From: Thermoanaerobaculia bacterium
Lineage (GTDB): Bacteria > Acidobacteriota > Thermoanaerobaculia > Gp7-AA8
Assembly (NCBI GenBank): GCA_017883215.1
Contig: JADGOA010000215.1
Location: 1-6,373 of the forward strand
Length of the DNA stretch: 6,373 nucleotides
Direction: 5' to 3'
Within the stretch, counting starts at the first letter, position 1. Every line of letters begins with the position of its first letter. The position numbers and the translations under genes were made by a program. The notes below the pieces were generated by a model, which did not search any database, was not told the origin of the DNA, and saw only the letters and a list, made by a program, of their open reading frames with translations. Below are positions 1 to 6,064 of the stretch, piece by piece.

Positions 1-135
1 GGCTCAATCGAGATCATCGCTGACGGCGAGAGCGATCGGGTCGATTGGGAGAGCGGCGCGAATCTGCGGTTTGAGTGCATGCAGTGCTTCGGACAGTTTC
101 CCCTGCCGGATGGCGCAGCGGTTGATTTCGCGTAA
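1..135 (+). CDS. 3' end of an unidentified protein (partial)
   Basis: An open frame enters from the left edge and ends at TAA 133-135, giving 44 residues that close with PLPDGAAVDFA. My hand count of G+C at codon positions 1, 2 and 3 is about 61, 45 and 73 percent, the pattern expected of a real gene in GC-rich DNA. The other plus frame without an early stop and the open minus frames read as less convincing protein. The tail is acidic and contains a CMQC pair, but I recognise no family. Only 27 bases separate its stop from the next start, so it is probably co-transcribed with the DUF2283 gene. DUF2283 genes often sit beside a DUF4258 gene, but this tail does not resemble a DUF4258 C-terminus that I know. 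The N-terminus lies outside the window. Confidence 0.4.
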   Translation, partial: GSIEIIADGESDRVDWESGANLRFECMQCFGQFPLPDGAAVDFA

Positions 136-162
136 ATGAGTCAGAGATTTCAGAGGTTCGAG

Positions 163-384
163 ATGAAACTGCACTACTACCGCGAGACGGACTCCCTTTA
201 CATCGACCTGTCGAAAAGCTCGAGCGTCGACTCGCGGGAGGTAGCGCCTGGTGTGGTCGCCGACTTCGACGCCGAGGGACGGCTCGTCGGGATCGACATC
301 GAGCATGCCAGCGTCGTCGCGGACCTGACGCGGATCGATACCGAGTCGCTGCCGATGCGCAACGACGTCGTCCACGACGAATAG
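163..384 (+). CDS. DUF2283 family small protein
   Basis: A 73-residue protein starting MKLHYYRETDSLYIDL. It has the layout of DUF2283: an N-terminal Y-x-x-x-x-D-x-L-Y-I strand, a central V-x-D-F-D-A-E-G-R-L-V-G-I-D-I segment, and a following hydrophobic A-S-V-V turn. Family members are usually about 60-80 residues, so it looks complete. I chose ATG 163 over the upstream ATG 136 because the family alignment begins at MKLHYY and a GAGG (153-156) sits 6 bases before it; the upstream start would add nine unconserved residues. DUF2283 has no settled biochemical function. It is often found as a small partner gene beside DUF4258 and has been suggested to be toxin-antitoxin-like, which is not demonstrated here. 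It is cytoplasmic with no membrane segment. A REP-like repeat begins 18 bases after its stop. Confidence 0.85.
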   Translation: MKLHYYRETDSLYIDLSKSSSVDSREVAPGVVADFDAEGRLVGIDIEHASVVADLTRIDTESLPMRNDVVHDE

Positions 385-402
385 GCCATCGACATTCCTG
401 GG

Positions 403-466
403 GCGCGGAGCGCTTTGGAGTGCGGCGACCACAGTCGCCGCTTTTGTGTTGCGGGCGGATGAAGAA
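403..466 (+). repeat. REP-like palindromic repeat, left copy, forward
   Basis: Forward copy of a ~60-base repeat that recurs at 1148-1207. The two differ at about three bases and by a 4-base indel near the 3' end, and both end in GATGAAGAA. The core is a perfect hairpin: GCGGCGAC (422-429), loop CACA (430-433), GTCGCCGC (434-441). It is followed by TTTT (442-445), so it could also act as a rho-independent terminator for the DUF2283 gene. An inverted copy follows at 469-510, forming a doublet like bacterial BIMEs. REP elements of this kind are the usual substrates of RAYT transposases, and a RAYT gene lies just downstream. Confidence 0.85.
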
Positions 467-468
467 GA

Positions 469-510
469 AAGCGGCGACTGCGGTCGCCGCACTCCAAGGC
501 GCTTCGCGCG
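469..510 (-). repeat. REP-like palindromic repeat, left copy, inverted
   Basis: The reverse complement of this stretch matches positions 1147-1188 of the right-hand copy with about two differences in 42 bases. It carries the same hairpin stem (GCGGCGAC 471-478, GTCGCCGC 483-490) with loop TGCG. With the forward copy at 403-466 it makes a large inverted repeat with arms of about 40 bases around a spacer of roughly 25 bases, so the whole block could fold into a long cruciform or RNA stem. The tail after the hairpin (GATGAAGAA side) is not shared with the other copies, so this copy is shorter. Confidence 0.82.
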
Positions 511-599
511 GTTCTACGCGGGGTGGGGTCCCGGTCGCGCGGCGGGCGGCGGAAGGCAGAAGTTTGGACCGCGGGCGGGGGCCGAGGGACACTTCAAGC

Positions 600-1148
600 G
601 TGGATTGGCCTCATGCTCCGCTTCATCGATTCAGCGACGCACCCGCCGTCTACTTCATTACGGCTGCGACATACCTCAAACAGCACTTCTACCGCTCCGC
701 CGATCGGCTCGATGCCCTGGAGGCACACGTGTTCGATCTCGCGACTCAATTCCGCTGCTGGCTACAGGCGTGGGCGATCTTTTCGAATCATTACCACCTG
801 GTCGTCACGGTCGAAGCGGGTGGCGATTCGTTGCGCCGGATGCTGTCGACACTCCACAAGGACGAGGCCCGGGAGGTCAATCGCAGTGACGGCGTGCTCG
901 GAAGGAAAGTGTGGTTTCAGTTTCGTGAGACGCAATTGACGTTCGAGCGGTCGTGGATGGCACGGCTCCGGTACACGCATGAAAACGCGGTCCACCACGG
1001 GATTGTCACCGAGGCGGCGAGGTACCGTTGGTGTTCAGCGTCGTGGTTCGAGCGCGAGGCGCGACCGTCGTTCGCCGAGTCGCTGAAGCGCTTCAAGATC
1101 GACCGTGTGAACGTGCCCGACGACTTCGAAGTCCTCGCGCCGGAGTAG
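600..1148 (+). CDS. REP-associated tyrosine transposase (RAYT), HUH/Y1 type
   Basis: A 182-residue single-domain transposase of the IS200-like Y1 superfamily (TnpA_REP/RAYT group). These enzymes nick single-stranded DNA at REP hairpins and attach covalently through a tyrosine. Visible features: an N-terminal strand VYFITAATYL (residues 17-26), the metal-binding HUH motif as NHYHLVV with H64 and H66, and the conserved block RYTHENAVHHGIV, where Y125 is the likely catalytic tyrosine (compare YIHxNPVxxG in the family). RYRWCSASWF follows and the tail ends FKIDRVNVPDDFEV. Length fits the family. I chose GTG 600 because the family-like sequence begins at WPHAPLHRF and GAGGGA (584-589) lies 10 bases upstream. 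A frame running back to GTG 420 exists but translates the REP doublet into R/G-rich sequence. TTG 564 is another possible start. The stop codon overlaps the right-hand REP copy by one base. All key residues are present, so it may be active. Confidence 0.9.
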   Translation: MDWPHAPLHRFSDAPAVYFITAATYLKQHFYRSADRLDALEAHVFDLATQFRCWLQAWAIFSNHYHLVVTVEAGGDSLRRMLSTLHKDEAREVNRSDGVLGRKVWFQFRETQLTFERSWMARLRYTHENAVHHGIVTEAARYRWCSASWFEREARPSFAESLKRFKIDRVNVPDDFEVLAPE

Positions 1149-1207
1149 CGCGAAGCGCTTTGGAGTGCGGCGACCGCAGTCGCCGCTTTTGTGTCGCGGA
1201 TGAAGAA
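1148..1207 (+). repeat. REP-like palindromic repeat, right copy
   Basis: A direct-orientation copy of the 403-466 repeat, starting at the last base of the transposase stop codon. The hairpin is GCGGCGAC (1167-1174), loop CGCA, GTCGCCGC (1179-1186), followed by TTTT (1187-1190), so it could also serve as the transposase's terminator. The 3' end GATGAAGAA (1199-1207) is shared with the left copy, showing that the repeat unit extends past the hairpin. No inverted partner is seen downstream, unlike the left side. Confidence 0.85.
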
Positions 1208-1344
1208 GCGTGGTCCCAGCGCTCACCCGCTGCATGGATGCCACCGCTCTGCGGCTCATGAAACAACAGGTCATACCCGAACATCCGGCTTGTGATCCCC
1301 TCGGTGGACCGTGTCTTCGCACTATGTTACGAATACGGAAAACC

Positions 1345-1350
1345 AGGAGG
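1345..1350 (+). promoter_or_regulatory. Ribosome binding site deciding the BNR gene start
   Basis: A perfect AGGAGG lies 7 bases before ATG 1358. It fixes the start at the residue that begins a good signal peptide and rules out the in-frame ATT at 1292 and other upstream candidates. No convincing -35/-10 pair was found in 1208-1344. Confidence 0.85.
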
Positions 1351-1357
1351 ATTGCTC

Positions 1358-4300
1358 ATGTCTCGCTCTTTGATGGCGTCTTCGGCCCTTCTCATCCTCC
1401 TCTGTGGAACTCCTCTCCTCGGCGCGGCCATGCCCGCTCCACCACGAGCCGCGGATGCCGGCTCCGCGGGGTGGGAACCGACCGCGAAGTTCGAACCAGC
1501 CGCGAGCCCGTTCCTCCTTGCCGCAGGGCGTGGCGTCGTCTGGGCGGGAAGCTACACGTCGAATGATTACGGCACGAGCTGGGTGGCGACGCGGCACGAC
1601 GGAATCGATCACCAGCTCCTCGACGACATCGGCATCGATCCGAGGGATCCGAGACACGTCTGGGTCATCGACAACGTTGGCTCGATCTTCGAGACGAGGG
1701 ACGGCGGCGCAACGTACAGCAGGATCATCGATCCGCAACGCGGCAGCGGCTTCCGCTACAGCTCCGTCTACGCGATCGCGGCAGCGCCCTCCGACCCGAA
1801 CGTTGTCTTCGCCGTAAAGAATGGCTTCGGTATTTTCCGCAGCAGCGACGCCGGCCGCACCTGGACCTTCCTGCCTCGCAGCGAAGTCGACTCCAGCAAC
1901 TCGATCGCCGTCGATCCGACCAGCGCCGACATCATCTACTCCGGGTACACGCGCAAACCGTTCCAGAAGTCCGCGATGGTCCGGCAGTCGACCGACCGCG
2001 GTGAAAGCTGGCGTACGGCACTGGAGATCAAGGACGCGGTGGCGGTCACTTCGATCGCGGTCGACCCGAAAAATTCGAGCAACGTGTACGCCGGCAGTAC
2101 GGGTAGCGAGGGGGCGCTATGGGTGAGCCGCGACCGAGGATCGAATTTTGAGCGGCTGGCGAGCGGCTTCGATTTCACCAGCGTGCACAGACTCGCCACG
2201 AGCCCCTCGGAGCCGGCGGTTGCTTACGCAGGAGTCCTGGGCGGGGGTGTCTGGCGCACGGCCGATCGAGGGCGGAGCTGGACGCGGCTGTCCACGCCGA
2301 CGGACTCTGTCTCTGCGATCCTCATCGATCCTCGGAACTCGCAGGTGCTCTACCTCGGCGACCGGAATACAACGATCGTCTGGCGCAGCACCGACGGCGG
2401 CACCACCTGGACCCAATACTTCGACGCCGGCAGCAGCTTCTATCGCATTCAGTCGGCGGAGCTCGCACCATCCGATCCCGACGTCATGTACGTTTCGGTC
2501 TTCGGGCGCATCGGTCCGATGGCGGGAACGCTGTTTCGCATCGAGCACGGCGTGGCGGCACCGACGGCGAGTCAGCCTTTGCGCCCGTGTACCGCGATCG
2601 CGGTCGACCCGCGCGACGACCACGTCGTCTATGCCGTGCTGCACGGCTCCGGCGTCAGCAGGAGCCGCGACGGAGGGACGACCTGGCAGTCGCTGGTGCA
2701 ATTGGGTAGCGGTCTGCCGACCTCGACCGCATTCGGATTCAATGGCATCGCCATCGACGCGGCGTCGCCCGACACGATCGAGCTGTTCGGCGGCTGCGAC
2801 GTCGGCTTCGACTTTTTTCACACAGGTGCGAGCCCTGCCGACATGCACGCGATCTACCGCTCCACGAATGCCGGCACGAGCTGGACGCATGTCGGTTCGG
2901 GCAGCTTCGGCTCCGCCACCGGGCCGGTCAAAGGCGTGGTGCGCGTGCCGGGCCGACCGGGCCTGATGCTCGCGGAAACCGCCGCCGGGCTTCGAGTGTC
3001 GAGCGACTCCGGTGCCAGCTGGAGCGCGCCGGCAGGCGGCGTGTCGGTCGTGCAGGCCGCCGGTCTGGCGATGAGCAGCGACGGAGTGACCGTCTATGTG
3101 CCGACGCTCGGCGGCGGTGTCCGTACCGGGACCATCAGCAGTAACGGCACGATCACATGGGACGGCGCGAGCACGCTCCACACGGCCATCAGCAACGTAC
3201 AGCTGCTCGTCCATCCGACTGATTCAAAGACGCTCTTCGCAACCGCGTTTCCGGGTGGCATTTTCAAGAGCACCGATGGCGGGACGTCGTGGAGCGAACA
3301 GAACTTCGGCATGGCCAGCATGAATCTCGACGATCCCCCGCGGCAGGGGTTCTACACACTGGCAATCGCCCCATCCAACCCGCAGCGCATGTACGTTGCG
3401 CTGTACGGCTGGGGCGTTTACACCTCCGTGGACGGCTCCGGCATCTGGCGGCCGTGCAACGGCGCAGCGGCTGAGATGCGGGGCAAGGCGATCACCTCGC
3501 TGCTGGTGGATCCGACGAACGACAAGAAGGTGTGGGTGGCCGCCGAGGACGGCATCCGCATGACGACGAACGCAGGGACCACATGGACCGACGTCAGCAC
3601 CGGTCTCGCGAGCACCGACATTCGCGTGCTGGTCCGCGCCGCCGATGGTCGGATGTACGCGGGCAGCAAAGGCTACGAGGCGTGGGCGCTCGATGCCAAT
3701 GCGTCGAGCTGGCAGCAGCTTCCCGCGCTCGCAAACTTCGGCGCGACGTGGCCGATCTGGAATGACCGCCCGCTCTACCAGTTCACGTCACCGCTCTTTC
3801 ATCCAACCGATTCGAAGATCGTTTATCTCGGCACGTTCCCGTCGGGCATCTTCCGCTCTGACGACGGTGGCGCCACCTGGCGCGAGCGGAACATCGGCTC
3901 GACCAACGACGGGCTCTTCTCGCTCGCCTTCCGCCCCAACCAGCCGGACGTGCTCTTTGCCGGCACATACAACGGCGTCAACCGCTCGACCGATGGCGGC
4001 GAGCACTGGAAGGCCGCGGACACCGGGTGGCCCGCCGAGCAGTGGGTCTATTCGATCGACTTCGATCCTCGCAATCCCGACGTGATGTACGCCTGCTCGA
4101 AGAACGGAGAAAACGAGGGCCGCGGGCGCGAAGACTTCAATGGAACGGTGATGAAGAGCACCGATGGCGGCGCGAAGTGGACCGCGATCACGAAGGGGCT
4201 CGACCTGTCGCAATCGTTTTTCGAGATCATCGTCGACCGCAGACAGCCCGACACGATCTACCTGGCCAGCGAGCGCGATGGGGTCCTGATCAGCCGCGAC

Positions 4301-4498
4301 GCCGGCGCTTCATGGTCGGCGTTCAACGAAGGACTCACGTCGCTGCAGTCGATGACCAACGGCAACTTCGTCACCAGCCCGATGGTCCTCTCCAGCGACG
4401 GCTACTACCTCTTCTTCGCCGCGGGTGGAGCGGGAGGGGGAGTCTTCCGCCGCGCCGTCGCGACCGGCCCTCCGCGGCGCCGGGTGATGCGTCCGTGA
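1358..4498 (+). CDS. Secreted BNR/Asp-box repeat beta-propeller protein
   Basis: A 1046-residue exported protein. Residues 1-24 form a signal peptide (MSRS, hydrophobic SALLILLCGTPLLGA, likely cleaved near LGAA). The rest is built of Asp-box repeats, S/T-x-D/N-x-G-x-T/S-W, starting near residues 68, 113, 162, 211, 257, 301, 344, 436, 502, 548, 638, 690, 736, 834, 877, 934 and 979. Most are 43-57 residues apart and preceded by strands such as IAVDPxxxxxVYAG. This resembles sortilin/VPS10-like and WD40/YVTN/BNR-like repeat proteins. Gaps of about 90-98 residues at 344-436, 548-638 and 736-834 suggest degenerate modules, so two or three propellers are likely. Asp boxes are structural turns, not catalytic, so enzyme activity cannot be inferred. 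I see no GH74 or sialidase active site, C-terminal sorting signal or membrane anchor. The C-terminus ends in a short basic, proline-containing tail. Role unknown; binding of extracellular polymers or assembly of surface proteins are options. A sugar-dehydrogenase-like gene follows 98 bases downstream. Confidence 0.9.
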   Translation: MSRSLMASSALLILLCGTPLLGAAMPAPPRAADAGSAGWEPTAKFEPAASPFLLAAGRGVVWAGSYTSNDYGTSWVATRHDGIDHQLLDDIGIDPRDPRHVWVIDNVGSIFETRDGGATYSRIIDPQRGSGFRYSSVYAIAAAPSDPNVVFAVKNGFGIFRSSDAGRTWTFLPRSEVDSSNSIAVDPTSADIIYSGYTRKPFQKSAMVRQSTDRGESWRTALEIKDAVAVTSIAVDPKNSSNVYAGSTGSEGALWVSRDRGSNFERLASGFDFTSVHRLATSPSEPAVAYAGVLGGGVWRTADRGRSWTRLSTPTDSVSAILIDPRNSQVLYLGDRNTTIVWRSTDGGTTWTQYFDAGSSFYRIQSAELAPSDPDVMYVSVFGRIGPMAGTLFRIEHGVAAPTASQPLRPCTAIAVDPRDDHVVYAVLHGSGVSRSRDGGTTWQSLVQLGSGLPTSTAFGFNGIAIDAASPDTIELFGGCDVGFDFFHTGASPADMHAIYRSTNAGTSWTHVGSGSFGSATGPVKGVVRVPGRPGLMLAETAAGLRVSSDSGASWSAPAGGVSVVQAAGLAMSSDGVTVYVPTLGGGVRTGTISSNGTITWDGASTLHTAISNVQLLVHPTDSKTLFATAFPGGIFKSTDGGTSWSEQNFGMASMNLDDPPRQGFYTLAIAPSNPQRMYVALYGWGVYTSVDGSGIWRPCNGAAAEMRGKAITSLLVDPTNDKKVWVAAEDGIRMTTNAGTTWTDVSTGLASTDIRVLVRAADGRMYAGSKGYEAWALDANASSWQQLPALANFGATWPIWNDRPLYQFTSPLFHPTDSKIVYLGTFPSGIFRSDDGGATWRERNIGSTNDGLFSLAFRPNQPDVLFAGTYNGVNRSTDGGEHWKAADTGWPAEQWVYSIDFDPRNPDVMYACSKNGENEGRGREDFNGTVMKSTDGGAKWTAITKGLDLSQSFFEIIVDRRQPDTIYLASERDGVLISRDAGASWSAFNEGLTSLQSMTNGNFVTSPMVLSSDGYYLFFAAGGAGGGVFRRAVATGPPRRRVMRP

Positions 4499-4540
4499 GC
4501 GCGACGACCATGAACGTGACGTTGACTCAATGCGACCGAA

Positions 4541-4559
4541 GCGGAACCGGCCGTTCCGC
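4541..4559. other. Short inverted repeat between the two propeller genes
   Basis: GCGGAAC (4541-4547), a 5-base loop, then GTTCCGC (4553-4559), a perfect 7-bp stem in the 98-base gap between the BNR gene and the dehydrogenase-like gene. No T-tract follows, so it is a poor intrinsic terminator. It could be an operator, an mRNA processing or stability hairpin, or chance in GC-rich DNA. Confidence 0.35.
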
Positions 4560-4581
4560 GCTGTCTGATGGATTTGCCATC

Positions 4582-4588
4582 GGGAGGG
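4582..4588 (+). promoter_or_regulatory. Ribosome binding site deciding a TTG start
   Basis: GGGAGGG lies 8 bases before TTG 4597. It supports TTG as the start codon, since no in-frame ATG or GTG lies between here and the signal peptide. Confidence 0.7.
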
Positions 4589-4596
4589 CTCACGTC

Positions 4597-5850
4597 TTGA
4601 AGCGAACCATACTTCTCGCGCTCACATGCCTCGTCGCCATCGCTCCTCTCCACGCTAAGAACCTCCCCGGCTTCGGCGTGAAGCTCTCGGCCGTAGCTGC
4701 CGCTTACTGCAATTCGATGGTGTTCGATTCCCACGGAACTCTCTACTACACGACCGCGACGGGAGGCGTCTATCGCCTCGACAACGGCGTGAGCACGAAG
4801 CTGGCGCAGGTCGACACGGCTTTCATGGGCAACTCCGGCCTTCTCGGCATGGCGCTCCTCGACGACAACACCGCCATCGTGCACTACACGCAATCGTCTG
4901 CCCCTGGGCTGATTGAACCGGCGTGGGAGGTCGTTTCGAAAATCGACCTGAGCAGCGGAGCGGAAACGCTGCTCGCGAAATTGCCGGACGACATCACCTA
5001 CCCGGGCCGCGCCGTCACGGCCGAGCACCACGGCGGACATCCCACCATCGGCGAGAACGGCACAGTGTGGTTCGGCATCGGCGATTTCTACGCGTTCACG
5101 ATTTCGGCTGACCCGGCCTGGTACGCCGGAAAAATCATCCGCATCGATCCCGACAAGAAGCTCACCGTCGTAGCAAGCGGCTTCCGCAATCCTTATGGAA
5201 TGGCGTGGGACCGGACGAACAAGCGGCTGGTCGTCGCCGACAACGGCGACATGGCGAACGATGAGATCAACATCGTCACCTCGAGCGGCGGCTACTACGG
5301 CTGGCCGTGCACCGCAGGAAAAGCTCCGCCCTGCGACTCACATCCCGACGCTGTCCGGCCGATCTACACGTTCCCGGAGATCGTCGCACCGACCGGCTTC
5401 AAGGCCGTCAACGGCGAGAACCCTTACATGCGCAGCGGTTATCTGACCACCAGCTACGTCACGATGACGATCTACTACTTTCCGGACATCGATGTAAGGC
5501 CGGTGCCGGAGCCGATCCAGCTTCTCGGCGGAGAGCCGTACTCCCTCATCGATGTGGCGCTCGCGCCGAACGGCGACATTTACTTCACGAACAGCATGGG
5601 CATCTACCAGCTGACGCTGCCACAGCGAGGCGACTGCGATGCCGATGGCTCCGTCACCCTCCGCGACCTCGACGCGCTGAACCGAGAGCTCGCCGACGGC
5701 GATCCGCATCGGACGGTCTATGCCCAGGAGGGTTCCTTTGCCGGCAGCTGGGGGTGCGACGCGAACGCAGATGGCATGATCTCAGCGGCCGACCGCGGAG
5801 CGCTCGGCGGGCTGCTCCGGCTGCGCATGCGGCCGGTGCGGGTGCACTGA
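4597..5850 (+). CDS. Secreted GSDH-type (PQQ sugar dehydrogenase-like) protein with dockerin-like C-terminus
   Basis: A 417-residue exported protein. A signal peptide (KRTILLALTCLVAIAPLHA, cleavage near residue 20) precedes a six-bladed propeller of the glucose/sorbosone dehydrogenase type. Hallmarks are NSGLLGMAL, EHHGGHP (H144/H145, matching the H-x-G-G motif that holds the catalytic base), WFGIGD, GKIIRIDPD (from 178), SGFRNPYGMAW (R197, N198), VADNGD (D215), DEIN and GGYYGWPC. Characterised family members oxidise sugars with PQQ and calcium; the substrate and cofactor use here are inference. After the propeller come two EF-hand-like calcium loops of dockerin type, D346-C-D-A-D-G-S-V-T-L-R-D357 and D388-A-N-A-D-G-M-I-S-A-A-D399, each next to a cysteine (C347, C387) that might form a disulphide. 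TTG 4597 was chosen because it begins the signal peptide and has a good ribosome binding site. The open frame extends back to 4027 but there it is a shadow of the BNR gene. Probably co-transcribed with the BNR gene. Confidence 0.85.
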   Translation: MKRTILLALTCLVAIAPLHAKNLPGFGVKLSAVAAAYCNSMVFDSHGTLYYTTATGGVYRLDNGVSTKLAQVDTAFMGNSGLLGMALLDDNTAIVHYTQSSAPGLIEPAWEVVSKIDLSSGAETLLAKLPDDITYPGRAVTAEHHGGHPTIGENGTVWFGIGDFYAFTISADPAWYAGKIIRIDPDKKLTVVASGFRNPYGMAWDRTNKRLVVADNGDMANDEINIVTSSGGYYGWPCTAGKAPPCDSHPDAVRPIYTFPEIVAPTGFKAVNGENPYMRSGYLTTSYVTMTIYYFPDIDVRPVPEPIQLLGGEPYSLIDVALAPNGDIYFTNSMGIYQLTLPQRGDCDADGSVTLRDLDALNRELADGDPHRTVYAQEGSFAGSWGCDANADGMISAADRGALGGLLRLRMRPVRVH

Positions 5851-5871
5851 TGGATCGGTAGAGGATCACGA

Positions 5872-5899
5872 GCCGCAGCACGCCTTACTGCTCTGCGGC
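5872..5899. terminator. Candidate bidirectional terminator hairpin
   Basis: GCCGCAG (5872-5878) pairs with CTGCGGC (5893-5899) across a 14-base loop. An outer pair, GATCGG (5853-5858) and CCGATC (5902-5907), could extend the structure with internal mismatches. It sits between the stop of the dehydrogenase-like gene and the stop of the minus-strand hydrolase fragment, where a shared terminator would be expected. Neither side has a clear T-tract, which keeps confidence low. Confidence 0.4.
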
Positions 5900-5905
5900 A
5901 CCCGA

Positions 5906-6064
5906 TCACTTGCTTTGCAGAAACGAGGTGACGCGCTCGCGATAGCTGTCGCGTTGTGCCTGAATCGCGAGCGTGTGATCCGCTCCCGGAACGCTCCACA
6001 GTTCCACTGCGGCGCGGCCGGACATCGCCTCGCGCAGCTGGTCGCCAAGGGAGTGGAGATGGGG
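5906..6064 (-). pseudogene. C-terminal fragment of an alpha/beta hydrolase
   Basis: The minus-strand frame ending at TGA 5908-5906 reads LGDQLREAM, AAVELWSVPGADHTLA, then SYRERVTSFLQSK. This is the typical end of an alpha/beta hydrolase: a strand, a G-A-D-H turn carrying the catalytic histidine, and a last amphipathic helix ending in x-x-F-L. The frame meets an in-frame TGA at 6067-6065. Upstream of that none of the three minus frames shows a nucleophile elbow (G-x-S-x-G) or the aspartate strand. About 52 residues remain of a protein normally over 200 long, so the gene looks truncated or decayed. It converges on the dehydrogenase-like gene. A sequencing or assembly error could also break the frame, but it would not explain the lack of recognisable sequence further upstream. 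Confidence 0.45.

Noticed and set aside
403..510. CRISPR-like or riboswitch interpretation of the left repeat block
   Set aside because: There are only two inverted copies with no regular spacers, and the matching third copy beyond the transposase shows a REP element instead.
4..592. Two long minus-strand frames across the DUF2283 gene and left REP pair
   Set aside because: They run antisense to a recognisable DUF2283 gene and through the REP palindromes, and their translations are low-complexity or repeat-derived. The minus-strand codon-position G+C is weaker than the plus frame over 1-135.
1290..1328. TTGTGA (1290-1295) and TATGTT (1323-1328) as a promoter for the BNR gene
   Set aside because: The spacing of 27 bases is too long for a sigma-70 promoter, and neither box is strong.
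1358..1420. Lipoprotein signal in the BNR protein (LLILLC)
   Set aside because: The residue before the cysteine is Leu, not Gly, Ala or Ser, and the cysteine lies inside the hydrophobic core. An ordinary signal peptide fits better.
1210..1566. A 118-codon plus-strand frame overlapping the BNR gene start
   Set aside because: It has no ribosome binding site of note, no family resemblance, and overlaps the well-supported signal peptide region in another frame.
2117..3214. A 365-codon open frame on the minus strand opposite the BNR gene
   Set aside because: It is Arg/Ala/Asp-rich with no recognisable motifs, and lies antisense to a clear Asp-box gene. GC-rich DNA often leaves such antisense frames open.
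1358..4498. GH74 xyloglucanase or sialidase identity for the BNR protein
   Set aside because: Asp boxes occur in those enzymes, but I see no catalytic-residue context or domain layout of either family, and the motifs alone are only structural.
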